This document shows positions 1 to 7,045 of a DNA stretch of 9,924 nt, piece by piece (the first letter of the stretch is position 1; each line of letters starts with the position of its first letter). The notes under the pieces were generated by a model. That model was not told the DNA's origin. It saw nothing but the letters and a program-made list of their open reading frames with translations, and searched no databases. Source of the DNA: JABJJH01 sp047631095 (lineage in GTDB: Bacteria > Pseudomonadota > Alphaproteobacteria > UBA8366 > GCA-2717185); NCBI GenBank assembly GCA_047631095.1, contig JBLHZD010000142.1:1-9924 (forward strand), in the 5' to 3' direction. Position numbers and translations under genes: made by a program.

Positions 1-21
1 TCGGTTTTCTGATGTCCACAT
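1..21 (-). CDS. IS5-family transposase, first seven codons
   Basis: Only the opening codons are present: ATG at 21-19, then codons for W T S E N R, running off the left edge of the window. The MWT-x-ENR start is characteristic of a single-ORF IS5-family transposase group in alphaproteobacteria. Upstream on the minus strand the purine-rich GGAGGGCAAGG ends three bases before the ATG and gives a usable ribosome site. Nothing can be said about whether the full gene is intact. The identification rests on seven residues plus the position inside an IS-like end, so it is probable rather than certain. Confidence 0.6.
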
Positions 22-70
22 TAGCCTTGCCCTCCATTCGGCGGTAAGACCCTTGAATCACATCCGACTC
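1..70 (-). mobile_element. Left-hand IS5-family insertion sequence, transposase-proximal end only
   Basis: On the minus strand this stretch reads as the end of an insertion sequence. A terminal sequence beginning about GAGTCGGATGTGATTCAAGG (read from about base 70 downward) precedes a purine-rich ribosome site and an ATG at 21-19 that opens a transposase beginning MWTSENR. That start is typical of one group of IS5-family DDE transposases (known from family memory, not searched). The outer boundary near 70 is inferred from two facts: monooxygenase homology begins soon after it, and IS5-family ends often begin GAG. The rest of the element, its other end and the target duplication lie outside the window. 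Confidence 0.7.
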
Positions 71-72
71 AT

Positions 73-747
73 ATGATTCAAGAACTTTTCGGACGGACAC
101 TAAGTCCAACAAACACCTTTGGCTGTAAGCGGCTAAGCGTCGATACCAATTATTACGCGACATATAACCGCGACAATGTCAGCTTGATTGATGTCAGCGG
201 CTCGCCGATTGAGGCAATTACCGCAACAGGCGTGAAAGCAAATGGCGAGAATTATGCGCTGGACGCCATCGTATTCGCCACCGGCTTCGACGCCATGACG
301 GGCGCGTTGGCGAAAATCGACATTCGCGGCTCAAACGGTCGCCCCTTGAGCGATAAATGGGCGGCGGGCCCGCGGACCTATCTTGGTATCGCCACCGCCG
401 GGTTTCCGAACCTGTTCATCATCACGGGGCCGGGCAGTCCATCGGTGCTCAGCAACATGATCCCCTCCATCGAACACCATGTGGAATGGATCGCCGAATG
501 CGTCGGCTACATGCGCGACAATAACCACGCCAGGATTGATCCAATCATCGAGGCTGAAAACGTCTGGGTGCAGCATGTGAACGATATCGCGGATACCACA
601 CTCTACCCAACGTGTAATTCCTGGTATCTGGGGGCCAATGTACCGGGTAAACCGCGCGTCTTCATGCCCTATATTGGCGTTCCGCCTTATGTGGAGAAAT
701 GCGCCAAAGTCGCCGCAAGCGGGTATGAAGGGTTCGCCCTGTCCTGA
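73..747 (+). pseudogene. Baeyer-Villiger-type flavin monooxygenase, C-terminal fragment cut by an IS
   Basis: This 224-residue reading frame matches the C-terminal part of FAD/NADPH-dependent Baeyer-Villiger monooxygenases of the cyclohexanone monooxygenase type, which insert oxygen next to a ketone and are usually about 500-550 residues. Visible family blocks are GCKR (17-20), DTNYYATYNRDNV (24-36), FATGFDAMTGAL (68-79) and GFPNLFIITGPGSPSVLSNM (110-129). The N-terminal FAD-binding Rossmann motif, the fingerprint motif and the first NADPH-binding region are absent. Stops lie in frame upstream at 10-12 and 22-24, inside the IS end. The ATG at 73 is probably an internal Met or chance codon at the insertion point, not the original start. 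The product, if made, could not bind FAD normally. The missing half may survive beyond the IS, left of the window. Confidence 0.8.
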
Positions 748-839
748 GCGCGCACTGTTTTTTTAGAAGACTCCATTATCCTGACTGCCCTAACATTCAA
801 TTTCCGAAATAGAGCCAACGGCTGAAAGAGAGGATAATC

Positions 840-1166
840 ATGACAGTATATGTCATCGCCGACATCACCGTTACAGACGATTCCTGGGTGCCAGACTATG
901 CGGCGAACGTGCATGACATCGTCGCCAAGCACAGTGGAAAATATTTATCACGGACCACGAACATCAATACGGTGGAAGGGGAAGCCTGGGACACGACGCT
1001 GGTCGCTCTTATCGAATTCCCCAGCATGGAAGCGGTGCAGGGCTTCGCCAGCGACCCTGAATATGCGCCCTACGCCAGGGCCCGCCAGGCAGGCAGCATC
1101 TCGCGCCTTCATGTCCTTGATGGCGTTGACGCCACGGGCCTCATCCCGTATTTGCCAAAAGGGTAA
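840..1166 (+). CDS. DUF1330-family protein (dimeric alpha/beta barrel)
   Basis: A 108-residue protein with the DUF1330 pattern: an N-terminal beta strand (VYVIADITV, 3-11), a helix around a conserved Y (20-31), the segment HSGKYLSRTT (31-40) followed by a strand with VEG (45-47), and a strand with ALIEFPSMEAV (56-66) leading to helix SDPEYAPYARAR (71-82). Members form small ferredoxin-like dimers; their biochemical role is not established. The ATG is preceded by AGAGAGGA, a good ribosome site, with seven bases between. The gene stands alone after the broken monooxygenase and converges on the nitronate monooxygenase gene with a 29-base gap. Length is close to the family norm (about 95-110). 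Family confidence is good; function is unknown. Confidence 0.85.
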   Translation: MTVYVIADITVTDDSWVPDYAANVHDIVAKHSGKYLSRTTNINTVEGEAWDTTLVALIEFPSMEAVQGFASDPEYAPYARARQAGSISRLHVLDGVDATGLIPYLPKG

Positions 1167-1180
1167 GCGCCCGCCCCTGC

Positions 1181-1206
1181 TATCGGGACACCCTGTTATC
1201 GGGACA
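1181..1206. repeat. Ten-base direct repeat in the convergent gap
   Basis: TATCGGGACA occurs at 1181-1190 and again at 1197-1206. The second copy covers the stop codon of the nitronate monooxygenase gene. A five-base inverted pair, CCTGT at 1192-1196 and ACAGG at 1204-1208, overlaps it. The location between two convergent genes would suit a weak terminator, but there is no T tract, so this may only be a small local duplication. Confidence 0.35.
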
Positions 1207-2272
1207 GGCTTTTCAGACGGTCTAAGGCGTCTTCCGCCAAACGCCGGGTCACCTCACCTGCGCCACTCGCCACGCCCAGCGCCGCCGCCTGCCCGGACCA
1301 CAAGGACGTAAAGCCGGCGTCGCCTTGCGCTTCCGCCGCTTTCTTCAACGGCGCCAAGGCGCCGCCCGCCGTCGGGAACGCCGACGTCTTGTCAGACATT
1401 GGTCCAGCCTCGCGCATGATACGGTTCATGATGCCGCGCGCCGGGCGGCCGGAGAATAAATTCGTCAACGCGCTTTCATCGTCGCGCGTCAGGCGTAAGG
1501 CGGCGCGGTGCAAATCAGTGATGAGCGATTCCGGCGTATGCAGATAGGCGGTGCCAATCTGAACGCCCGCCGCGCCCAGCGCAAAGGCCGCCGCAATCCC
1601 ACGACCATCGGCGATTCCACCCGCCGCAATGACCGGAACGCTAACCGCATCAACCACTTGCGGAACCAGCGCCATCGTACCCACCTGGGTCGAAATATCA
1701 TCGCTCAAAAACATGCCGCGATGGCCACCGGCCTCTACGCCCTGGGCGATAATTGCATCACAACCTCGATCCGCGAGCCAGCGCGCCTCGGCCACCGTCG
1801 TGGCGGAGCTGATGACAAGGCACCCCGCCGCCTTGACGCGCGCCAGTAACGACGCCTCCGGCAGGCCAAAGTGAAAACTCACAACTTCGGGTTTTGTGTC
1901 CTCCACGAGTTCGCACATCGCTTCATCGAACGGCGCGCGATTAACGGCGGGCGCCTTCGCATCCGCATCGAGGCCGAGTTCGGTGTAATAGGGTGCTAGA
2001 GAACTTTTCCATCCCTCATCGCGCGCAGGATCCGGCGCTTCGGGCGTGTGGCAAAAAAAGTTCACGCCCATCGGCTTGTTGGTTTGTTGACGGATCACGC
2101 CAATTTCTGCGCGCGCCTTGTCAACGTCCAGCATTGCGCAAGGCAGTGCGCCCAGCGCCCCTGCTTCGCTTGCGGCAACCGCCAGCGCCGAACCACCCGC
2201 GCCCGCCATCGGCGCCTGAAGAATTGGAACCTCCAATCCCATCAAATCGAGTAAAGTCCGGTTTGGCCACAT
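1196..2272 (-). CDS. Nitronate monooxygenase (2-nitropropane dioxygenase family)
   Basis: A 358-residue FMN-dependent TIM-barrel enzyme. The family oxidises alkyl nitronates such as propionate 3-nitronate to carbonyl compounds with release of nitrite. Family features in order: QAPMAG near the N-terminus (19-24), a KPMGVNFF strand (67-73), VSFHFGLP (131-138), QGVEAGGHRG (177-186) with His184 as the likely catalytic base, and the FMN-phosphate region AAGGIADGRG (216-225) followed by GVQIGTAYL (236-244). The start chosen is the ATG at 2272, with GGAG eight bases upstream on the minus strand; a GTG at 2290 would add six residues with no better ribosome site. It follows the hydrolase gene by 24 bases and is probably co-transcribed with it. 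Some members of this superfamily act on other substrates, so the substrate is not fixed by sequence. Confidence 0.88.
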   Translation of the reverse strand: MWPNRTLLDLMGLEVPILQAPMAGAGGSALAVAASEAGALGALPCAMLDVDKARAEIGVIRQQTNKPMGVNFFCHTPEAPDPARDEGWKSSLAPYYTELGLDADAKAPAVNRAPFDEAMCELVEDTKPEVVSFHFGLPEASLLARVKAAGCLVISSATTVAEARWLADRGCDAIIAQGVEAGGHRGMFLSDDISTQVGTMALVPQVVDAVSVPVIAAGGIADGRGIAAAFALGAAGVQIGTAYLHTPESLITDLHRAALRLTRDDESALTNLFSGRPARGIMNRIMREAGPMSDKTSAFPTAGGALAPLKKAAEAQGDAGFTSLWSGQAAALGVASGAGEVTRRLAEDALDRLKSLSR

Positions 2273-2280
2273 AACGCGCA

Positions 2281-2284
2281 CTCC
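2281..2284 (-). promoter_or_regulatory. Ribosome-binding site deciding the nitronate monooxygenase start
   Basis: GGAG on the minus strand lies eight bases before the ATG at 2272. It overlaps the codons that would be used if translation began at the GTG at 2290, which favours the shorter protein. Confidence 0.6.
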
Positions 2285-2296
2285 TGTCACAGGTTC

Positions 2297-3172
2297 CTAA
2301 GCGGGCGGCGCAACGCGTCGCAGGAAACCAACCACCGACTCTGCAAAGATATCGTTGCGATCCCCCGCCACCATATGCGCCGCGTTCTTCACATTCACAT
2401 ATTCCGCGTGGGGGCATTGTTCAAGGAAGCTTTGCGCCCCTTCTTCGCTCAACACGTCGGATAAGCCGCCGCGCACCAGCAAGGTCGGCGCGGTCAACTG
2501 GTCCGCACTCTTGCTCAAACGCTCGCGATAGCCTGTGTTCGTGACCTGCGCGGCGCGCCGCGCCGGATCCCAATGCCAATGATACTTACCATCGGCGCCG
2601 AGGCGGACATTTTTAGCCAACCCATCCAGTTTACGCGGCCGGGGGCGATGGGGCTGGTAGTTCGAGATCGCCGCGGCGACATCCTCCAGCGTATCGAACC
2701 CGTCGGGATTCTGGCTCATGAACGTCTGAATTTTCTTACGCCCTTCCGTTTCAATCTTTGGCGCCATGTCGACCATAACCAGTGCAGCGGCGGCAATGGT
2801 TCCCTCGCCAACCGCCGCAAGACTGACGCCGCCGCCCATGGATGCGCCAACAAGAATAGGATTTTCACTACCCAGCGCTGTTACGACGCATTTTAAATCC
2901 TCGATCATATAATCCGGACCGTAGGTTTCCTCCGTCGCCCAATCAGAATCGCCATGGCCGCGCGCATCAAAAGCGACCGCATGATACCCCGCCGCGCCCA
3001 GCGTTTCACCCGCCCCCTTCCAGGCGTGCCGTGTTTGCCCACCGCCGTGCAACAAAATCGCCAACGGTCCGTCTGGGTTGCCCCAGGTATCGCCGGCAAT
3101 CTGGATTCCATCAGCGCCATCCCATTTGTGCATCGGCACCGGCGTACCGGGTAATCGCTCTCCTGCGCTCAT
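2297..3172 (-). CDS. Alpha/beta-fold hydrolase
   Basis: A 291-residue alpha/beta hydrolase with a complete apparent catalytic set: oxyanion-hole strand turn LHGGGQT (41-47), nucleophile elbow GASMGG with Ser111, acid Asp239 in GGLSDV, and His266 in AAHMVAGD. AFDARGHGDSDW (68-79) is the usual strand-4 region, and a cap domain lies roughly between residues 140 and 220. Such proteins hydrolyse esters, C-C bonds of ring-cleavage products or epoxides; the sequence does not say which. The start is uncertain. The ATG at 3172 has GAGG eleven bases upstream, while ATG at 3181 and ATG at 3223 are in frame but lack a well-spaced ribosome site. It is the first gene of a leftward pair with the nitronate monooxygenase and faces the aldolase gene across a divergent gap. 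It is likely cytoplasmic, as no signal peptide is seen. Confidence 0.85.
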   Translation of the reverse strand: MSAGERLPGTPVPMHKWDGADGIQIAGDTWGNPDGPLAILLHGGGQTRHAWKGAGETLGAAGYHAVAFDARGHGDSDWATEETYGPDYMIEDLKCVVTALGSENPILVGASMGGGVSLAAVGEGTIAAAALVMVDMAPKIETEGRKKIQTFMSQNPDGFDTLEDVAAAISNYQPHRPRPRKLDGLAKNVRLGADGKYHWHWDPARRAAQVTNTGYRERLSKSADQLTAPTLLVRGGLSDVLSEEGAQSFLEQCPHAEYVNVKNAAHMVAGDRNDIFAESVVGFLRRVAPPA

Positions 3173-3376
3173 ATCTCGCATATCCTCATATTGTGTCGTA
3201 TTTTCACTATGTCGGGTTTTCATAGCGTCCGGACATTTCAGCCCGGCATCTTAATATTCTGGCCGGAATAGTCGAGACTGGATCGCATACTCACCCTTTG
3301 TATCTCGGCTGGCGTTTTGCCTATGGTTGCGCAATCCTGTTGATTAACTCATCAATAATCAGAGGATGACCAGCGC
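3173..3376. promoter_or_regulatory. Divergent intergenic region with a weak inverted repeat
   Basis: About 200 bases separate the leftward hydrolase gene and the rightward aldolase gene, so promoters for both should lie here. I could not pick out a clear -35/-10 pair. Near the aldolase start, TGATT (3341-3345) and AATCA (3357-3361) form an inverted pair, with a second overlapping pair TTGAT (3340-3344) and ATCAA (3351-3355). These could be a regulator site, but arms of five bases are weak evidence. Confidence 0.3.
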
Positions 3377-4174
3377 ATGAGCGACCTTCAACTCGTGAAC
3401 CCGGTAAAAGAGCGTATGGCGGCCGGTGAAGTCGCCATGGGCATGAATATCCGCCTGTCCCGAACCGGCGACATCGCCCGGATCGCAAACGCCTCGGGGC
3501 ATGACTTTATCTTCATCGATACCCAACACTCGCTGTTTTCCGTCGAGAGCATCGGCAACATGGCGCAAACGGCTATGGGCTGTGGAATCGCCGCGTTGGT
3601 GCGGGTGCGCAGCTGCGACGATCCGGACGTATCCCTGCTATTAGACAACGGGGCGCTGGGAATCGTCTATCCCGACGTCAATACCGCAGACGATGCGCGC
3701 AAAGGCGTGCGGACCGCCAAATTCCCCCCCGTCGGCGCGCGCTCCGTCTGCGGCGTCTATCCCCATTTCGACTACCGCCCCATTCCCCTGAAGGAAAGCG
3801 TGCCGGTGCTGAACGCCGCGACTCTGGTGGTGTGCATGATCGAGACCGTCGAGGGTTTGGAGAATGTCGAGGAAATCGCCGCCGTGGATGGGGTCGATGT
3901 CATCCATATCGGCAGTAGCGACCTGCTGGTGAATATGGGCATGCCGGGCCAGTTCGGGGCGCCGGAACATGTCGCCGCCGTAGAGCGCATCATCGCCGCC
4001 GCCGTGGATAACGGCAAGGTCGCGGGGCTTGGCGGCGAACGCGATATCGATCGCCAGATCGGTTTCATCAAGAAAGGCGTTCGCTTTATGACCACGCAAA
4101 CCGATATCGCGTTTCTGGCCGCCGCGGCGACCGCGCGAACGACCGAGTTACGCGACGCCATCGCGCGCGCCTGA
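3377..4174 (+). CDS. HpcH/HpaI-family aldolase
   Basis: A 265-residue class II, metal-dependent pyruvate-type aldolase of the HpcH/HpaI family, which cleaves 2-keto-4-hydroxy acids into pyruvate and an aldehyde, often late in aromatic catabolism. Residues matching the HpaI active site are present: His51 in IDTQHSLFS (catalytic base position), an Arg at 76 or 78, Glu156 in MIETVEGLENV and Asp182 in IGSSDL (metal ligands). YPDVNTADDAR (98-108) and KFPPVGARSV (115-124) match the conserved NT..A and YPP.G.R blocks. The usual DMEH and GPaDL variants read DTQH and GSSDL, so substrate preference may differ from HpaI itself. AGAGGA lies about ten bases before the ATG. The gene leads a rightward pair with an MFS transporter 33 bases downstream, which may import its substrate. 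Citrate lyase beta-like activity is an alternative within the superfamily. Confidence 0.87.
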   Translation: MSDLQLVNPVKERMAAGEVAMGMNIRLSRTGDIARIANASGHDFIFIDTQHSLFSVESIGNMAQTAMGCGIAALVRVRSCDDPDVSLLLDNGALGIVYPDVNTADDARKGVRTAKFPPVGARSVCGVYPHFDYRPIPLKESVPVLNAATLVVCMIETVEGLENVEEIAAVDGVDVIHIGSSDLLVNMGMPGQFGAPEHVAAVERIIAAAVDNGKVAGLGGERDIDRQIGFIKKGVRFMTTQTDIAFLAAAATARTTELRDAIARA

Positions 4175-4207
4175 TCCGGGACTGACGTACAGATCAGCGC
4201 CCCTCCG

Positions 4208-5425
4208 ATGGCCGGAAAATCCACAGCCCTTCTCCTCCTAGCGATCTGTCAGGTGGCGGCGATGTCGCTGTGGTTTTCCGCGTCCGCCATTATCCCGTCC
4301 CTGCGCCTTGAGTTCAATTTGGATGACCATCACGCAGCCCTGCTCACCAGCGCTGTGCAAATGGGGTTTGTGGTCGGCACGCTGATCAGCGCCTTGCTGG
4401 GTCTGGCGGACCGGATTGACCCCCGGCGGTTTTTCATGACCGCCGCCCTTGTCGCGACAATCGCCAACGCCGTGTTGCTGGTCGCCGACCCCGCCTCACC
4501 GTTAGTCCTCGCCTGCCGATTCCTCACTGGCGCCTGCATGGCGGGGGTGTACCCGGTCGGCATGAAAATGGCGGCTAGTTGGGCGGATCGGGATTTGGGC
4601 CTGTTGGTGGGACTTCTGGTCGGCGCACTAACCTTGGGATCCGCAGCGCCGCATTTTTTCAACGCATTCGGCGGCGTTGACTGGCGCCTGGCGATAATCG
4701 CCGCGTCCGTCGCATCATTGCTCGCGGCGATATTGGTGAATTTCGTCAAGATGGGCCCCAACTGGACAAAAGCGCCGCCCTTCAATCCGCGCGCTGTCTT
4801 TGCGGCGTTGGGGGATAAAGCCCTGCGTCTGGCGAATTTCGGATATCTGGGCCATATGTGGGAGCTCTACGCCATGTGGGCCTGGCTCGGCGTCTTTCTG
4901 GACGCCAGTTTCCAATTGAGCGGCGGCTTCGACAACGCCAGCGACGCCTCCTTCTGGGCGCGTATGGCGACCTTCGCCGCGATGGGCCTTGGCGGCGCAG
5001 CGGGATGTTTGTTGGGTGGATACATCGCAGACCGTATGGGCCGAACCTTTGTCACCATGGCCGCCATGGGACTGAGCGCCGCCTGCGCCCTGGTCGTGGG
5101 ATTTTTCTACGGCGGCGCGCCGCTTCTGACATTTGCGCTGTGCTTTATCTGGGGCGTGGCGGTGGTCGCGGATTCCGCCCAGTTTTCCGCCAGCATCACT
5201 GAACTGGCGCCGAGGGACCGGGTCGGCACCATGCTGACGATACAGGCGTCCATGGGGTTTCTACTGACGCTGGCGACAATTCATCTGATGCCGCTGGCGG
5301 TCGACGCGTTTGGCTGGCGCTACGCCTTCATGGCGCTCGCGATTGGCCACCTTCTGGGCGTCGTCGCCATGGCCCGGCTTCGCGCGCATCCCGCTTCTGT
5401 ACGTCTGGCGAATGGTCGTCGGTAA
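4208..5425 (+). CDS. Major facilitator superfamily transporter
   Basis: A 405-residue inner-membrane protein with about twelve hydrophobic segments split by a central loop near residues 182-205. Two copies of the MFS loop motif are visible, one per half: GLADRIDPRRF (65-75) and GGYIADRMGRT (270-280), which supports an intact two-domain transporter. LACRFLTGACMAGVYPVGMK (101-120) is the typical TM4-5 region. The substrate cannot be read from sequence; organic-anion or CynX/NarK-like relatives are possible. The ATG at 4208 has no clear ribosome site in front (GCGCCCCTCCG), so translation may depend on the aldolase gene 33 bases upstream. The 3' end lies nine bases from the end of the enoyl-CoA hydratase gene on the other strand. 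Confidence 0.88.
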   Translation: MAGKSTALLLLAICQVAAMSLWFSASAIIPSLRLEFNLDDHHAALLTSAVQMGFVVGTLISALLGLADRIDPRRFFMTAALVATIANAVLLVADPASPLVLACRFLTGACMAGVYPVGMKMAASWADRDLGLLVGLLVGALTLGSAAPHFFNAFGGVDWRLAIIAASVASLLAAILVNFVKMGPNWTKAPPFNPRAVFAALGDKALRLANFGYLGHMWELYAMWAWLGVFLDASFQLSGGFDNASDASFWARMATFAAMGLGGAAGCLLGGYIADRMGRTFVTMAAMGLSAACALVVGFFYGGAPLLTFALCFIWGVAVVADSAQFSASITELAPRDRVGTMLTIQASMGFLLTLATIHLMPLAVDAFGWRYAFMALAIGHLLGVVAMARLRAHPASVRLANGRR

Positions 5426-5434
5426 CCAGAACCC

Positions 5435-6232
5435 TTAATCGCCGGTGAAGCGAGGTTTGCGCTTTTCCTTAAACGCCGCGACGGCTTCCTTGTGATCGCC
5501 ACTCAGATTGCTCAACACCAGCTGTTCGGTATCCATATATATGGACGCTTTCGCCGTCGCGTTCGCGACCGCGTTCACCGCCTGCTTGGTCAACCGCACG
5601 GTCAACGGCGGCATTGTGGCGGCCTCCTGCGCAATTTCCAGCGCGCGAGTCGCGGCGTCACCATCTGGGGCCACCTCTTGCGCCAACCCCCAGTCGAAAG
5701 CGTCCTGTGATCCCACGCGACGGTTCGATAAAATCAACATTTGCTTGGCGCGCGCCGGGCCTACCAGATTGACCAGCCGTGGAATGGCGCCCCAGCCCAT
5801 GCTCAGCCCCAGGGCGACCTCTGGCGCGCGAAAATGCGCCCCCGCCCCCATGACCCGGATATCCAGCGCCAAAGACAAAGCCAACCCGGCGCCGACGGCG
5901 AACCCTTCGACCGCGCAAATCGTCATTGCTTCGATATCTTCCCAAGCCTGACATAACCGTGCGCCACCGCCCGCCAGGCGCCGCCGCGCCAATAACGGTT
6001 TGGCGTTGTTCGCCACTATCTCCGGATCGCGCAAATCACGGCCCGCGCAAAACGCCTTCTCCGTTCCGCACAACACAATCGCTGTCGTTTCCAGGTCATC
6101 CGCAAAGGTATGGGCAACCTCCGTTAGCTCGCGCGACAATTTCGCGGACATGGCGTTCAACCCGTCGCCCCGGTCGATGCGCACCACGGCGACAGGGCCA
6201 TCGCGCTCAACCGTCAAAAAATCCCAACTCAT
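5435..6232 (-). CDS. Enoyl-CoA hydratase/isomerase family protein (crotonase fold)
   Basis: A 265-residue crotonase-fold protein acting on acyl-CoA thioesters. The first oxyanion-hole segment is EKAFCAGRDLRD (58-69) and the second is AVEGFAVGAGLALSLALDIR (107-126). By alignment from memory with rat mitochondrial enoyl-CoA hydratase, Glu138 in RAPEV matches catalytic Glu144, while the second catalytic Glu (164) is replaced by Gln164 in RAKQMLILSN. The usual glycine-rich segment reads GLSMGWGAIPRL. This argues for an isomerase or another crotonase reaction rather than classical hydration, though function remains inferred. The start ATG at 6232 has AAGGAGA upstream on the minus strand with good spacing. 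The gene lies 30 bases after the DinB-family gene and is probably in its operon. Confidence 0.87.
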   Translation of the reverse strand: MSWDFLTVERDGPVAVVRIDRGDGLNAMSAKLSRELTEVAHTFADDLETTAIVLCGTEKAFCAGRDLRDPEIVANNAKPLLARRRLAGGGARLCQAWEDIEAMTICAVEGFAVGAGLALSLALDIRVMGAGAHFRAPEVALGLSMGWGAIPRLVNLVGPARAKQMLILSNRRVGSQDAFDWGLAQEVAPDGDAATRALEIAQEAATMPPLTVRLTKQAVNAVANATAKASIYMDTEQLVLSNLSGDHKEAVAAFKEKRKPRFTGD

Positions 6233-6262
6233 CTCTCATCTCCTTGCATGTAGGTCGTCGCC

Positions 6263-6778
6263 CTAAATTTTTTCCGGCATGAATGTTAAATCTGTCGCCC
6301 CGATATCGACACCCATCTGGTTGAACAAGGTGGTCAATTGTCCCCGATGATGGGTTTGATGGTTGAACATATGGACGACCATCGTCCAGGCGGGCGCGGT
6401 GCGCGTATTGCCATCGACCATGCTTTCAAAGGTGAAGGGCGCCACCAGCCATTCAGTGCTCAACGACGCCGCCCAATCCTCAATTTCGGCGTCCAGCGCA
6501 AAACGCGCGCGGCGCAGCTCGTCGAAATTGTCATGGACCTCATCCTCTGGGCGGCTCACCCCGCCGCGTGGCGCGCCATCATGAAAACGACCGAACCACG
6601 CCAAATCGCCAAACAGAAGATGATTGAGCGTTCCGTGAACGGACCCGAAAAGGGCGCCGCGATCCTCTTTTCGCTCGGCGTCAGGCACCGCCGCGCACGC
6701 CTCGTAAATTTTTTGATTCATCCAGCGATTGTAGGCGGCCATTTTCATGGTGAAGTCAGCGGTGACCGGGCTTTGCAT
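6263..6778 (-). CDS. DinB-family protein (DinB/YfiT-like four-helix bundle)
   Basis: A 171-residue DinB-family protein, predicted as a metal-binding four-helix bundle. Likely metal-ligand histidines are His53 in LNHLLFGD and His140 and His144 in NHQTHHRGQL, the hallmark C-terminal motif. FTMKMAAYNRWMNQKIYEA (9-27) is the usual first helix. Members include thiol-dependent transferases, but most are uncharacterised. The start at 6778 is favoured because GGAGAG lies six bases upstream; an in-frame ATG at 6805 would add nine residues that overlap the ribosome site. It is the first gene of a leftward unit with the crotonase gene and is divergent from the cold-shock gene. Expression may be controlled by the perfect inverted repeat 55 bases upstream. 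Confidence 0.87.
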   Translation of the reverse strand: MQSPVTADFTMKMAAYNRWMNQKIYEACAAVPDAERKEDRGALFGSVHGTLNHLLFGDLAWFGRFHDGAPRGGVSRPEDEVHDNFDELRRARFALDAEIEDWAASLSTEWLVAPFTFESMVDGNTRTAPAWTMVVHMFNHQTHHRGQLTTLFNQMGVDIGATDLTFMPEKI

Positions 6779-6784
6779 TGAAAT

Positions 6785-6790
6785 CTCTCC
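6785..6790 (-). promoter_or_regulatory. Ribosome-binding site deciding the DinB-family gene start
   Basis: GGAGAG on the minus strand sits six bases before the ATG at 6778. It lies inside the extra codons of the longer reading frame beginning at 6805, so it supports the shorter start. Confidence 0.65.
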
Positions 6791-6832
6791 ATTTTTCTCG
6801 CGCATCTTGATAAAGGATACAAGCCGTACGCG

Positions 6833-6863
6833 ATCATTTATATTTCAGAAGGTCATAAATGAT
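6833..6863. promoter_or_regulatory. Perfect nine-base inverted repeat in the DinB/csp divergent region
   Basis: ATCATTTAT (6833-6841) and ATAAATGAT (6855-6863) are perfect inverted copies separated by 13 bases, so the arm centres lie 22 bases apart, about two helical turns. It lies in an A+T-rich part of the divergent gap, 55 bases upstream of the DinB-family start. On the minus strand the arm supplies a TATAAA-like sequence that could be part of a -10 box. A dimeric repressor site is a reasonable reading. No T run follows on either strand, so a terminator is unlikely. Confidence 0.45.
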
Positions 6864-7045
6864 ATGTTGAATTTACTTGCAAATAAATTTTGTTCGGCTC
6901 AACAATTAGCCAGAACGACACATTCAGCCTAGCAGGCTCCGGTAGACCGTTCCGACGCCAATCGAGTAACTTCTAGACAGTGTGGTGCTTCTTGTTGATT
7001 CCTACCGTATGTTGCGGCGGGATATATTTATATGATGGAGTGGTT
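6864..7045. promoter_or_regulatory. Leader region of the cold-shock gene
   Basis: These roughly 180 bases hold no recognisable gene. The first part is A+T-rich and the rest is mixed. The promoter of the cold-shock gene must lie here or just upstream, and such genes often have long structured leaders, but I see no convincing -35/-10 pair or named leader motif. A TATATTTAT stretch at about 7023-7031 is too close to the start codon to be an obvious -10 box with a long leader. Confidence 0.3.
7037..7040 (+). promoter_or_regulatory. Ribosome-binding site deciding the cold-shock protein start
   Basis: GGAG lies five bases before the ATG at 7046. It selects the standard cold-shock start (MAKGTVKWF) over an upstream in-frame ATG at 6980, which would add an unrelated 22-residue extension. 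Confidence 0.65.

Noticed and set aside
720..770. Terminator after the monooxygenase fragment (AGGG-TTCG-CCCT hairpin, then a T7 run)
   Set aside because: The stem is four bases and is separated from the T run by more than 20 bases, so it does not make a convincing intrinsic terminator.
1508..1849. Plus-strand open frames across the nitronate monooxygenase gene
   Set aside because: They are antisense shadows of a well-conserved gene; composition is Arg-rich and no motif is present.
5448..5470. Possible terminator for the MFS gene (AAGCG/CGCTT stem followed by TTCCTT)
   Set aside because: The stem is only five bases, the T tract is interrupted, and the bases code for the conserved C-terminus of the crotonase on the other strand.
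5532..5545. Perfect 14-base palindrome TCCATATATATGGA
   Set aside because: It lies inside the enoyl-CoA hydratase gene and encodes SIYMD on the minus strand; self-complementary AT stretches of this kind arise easily, and there is no promoter context.
6980..7045. N-terminal extension of the cold-shock protein from an upstream ATG
   Set aside because: The extra 22 residues are hydrophobic and Cys-rich, unlike any cold-shock domain, and the standard start at 7046 has its own ribosome site.
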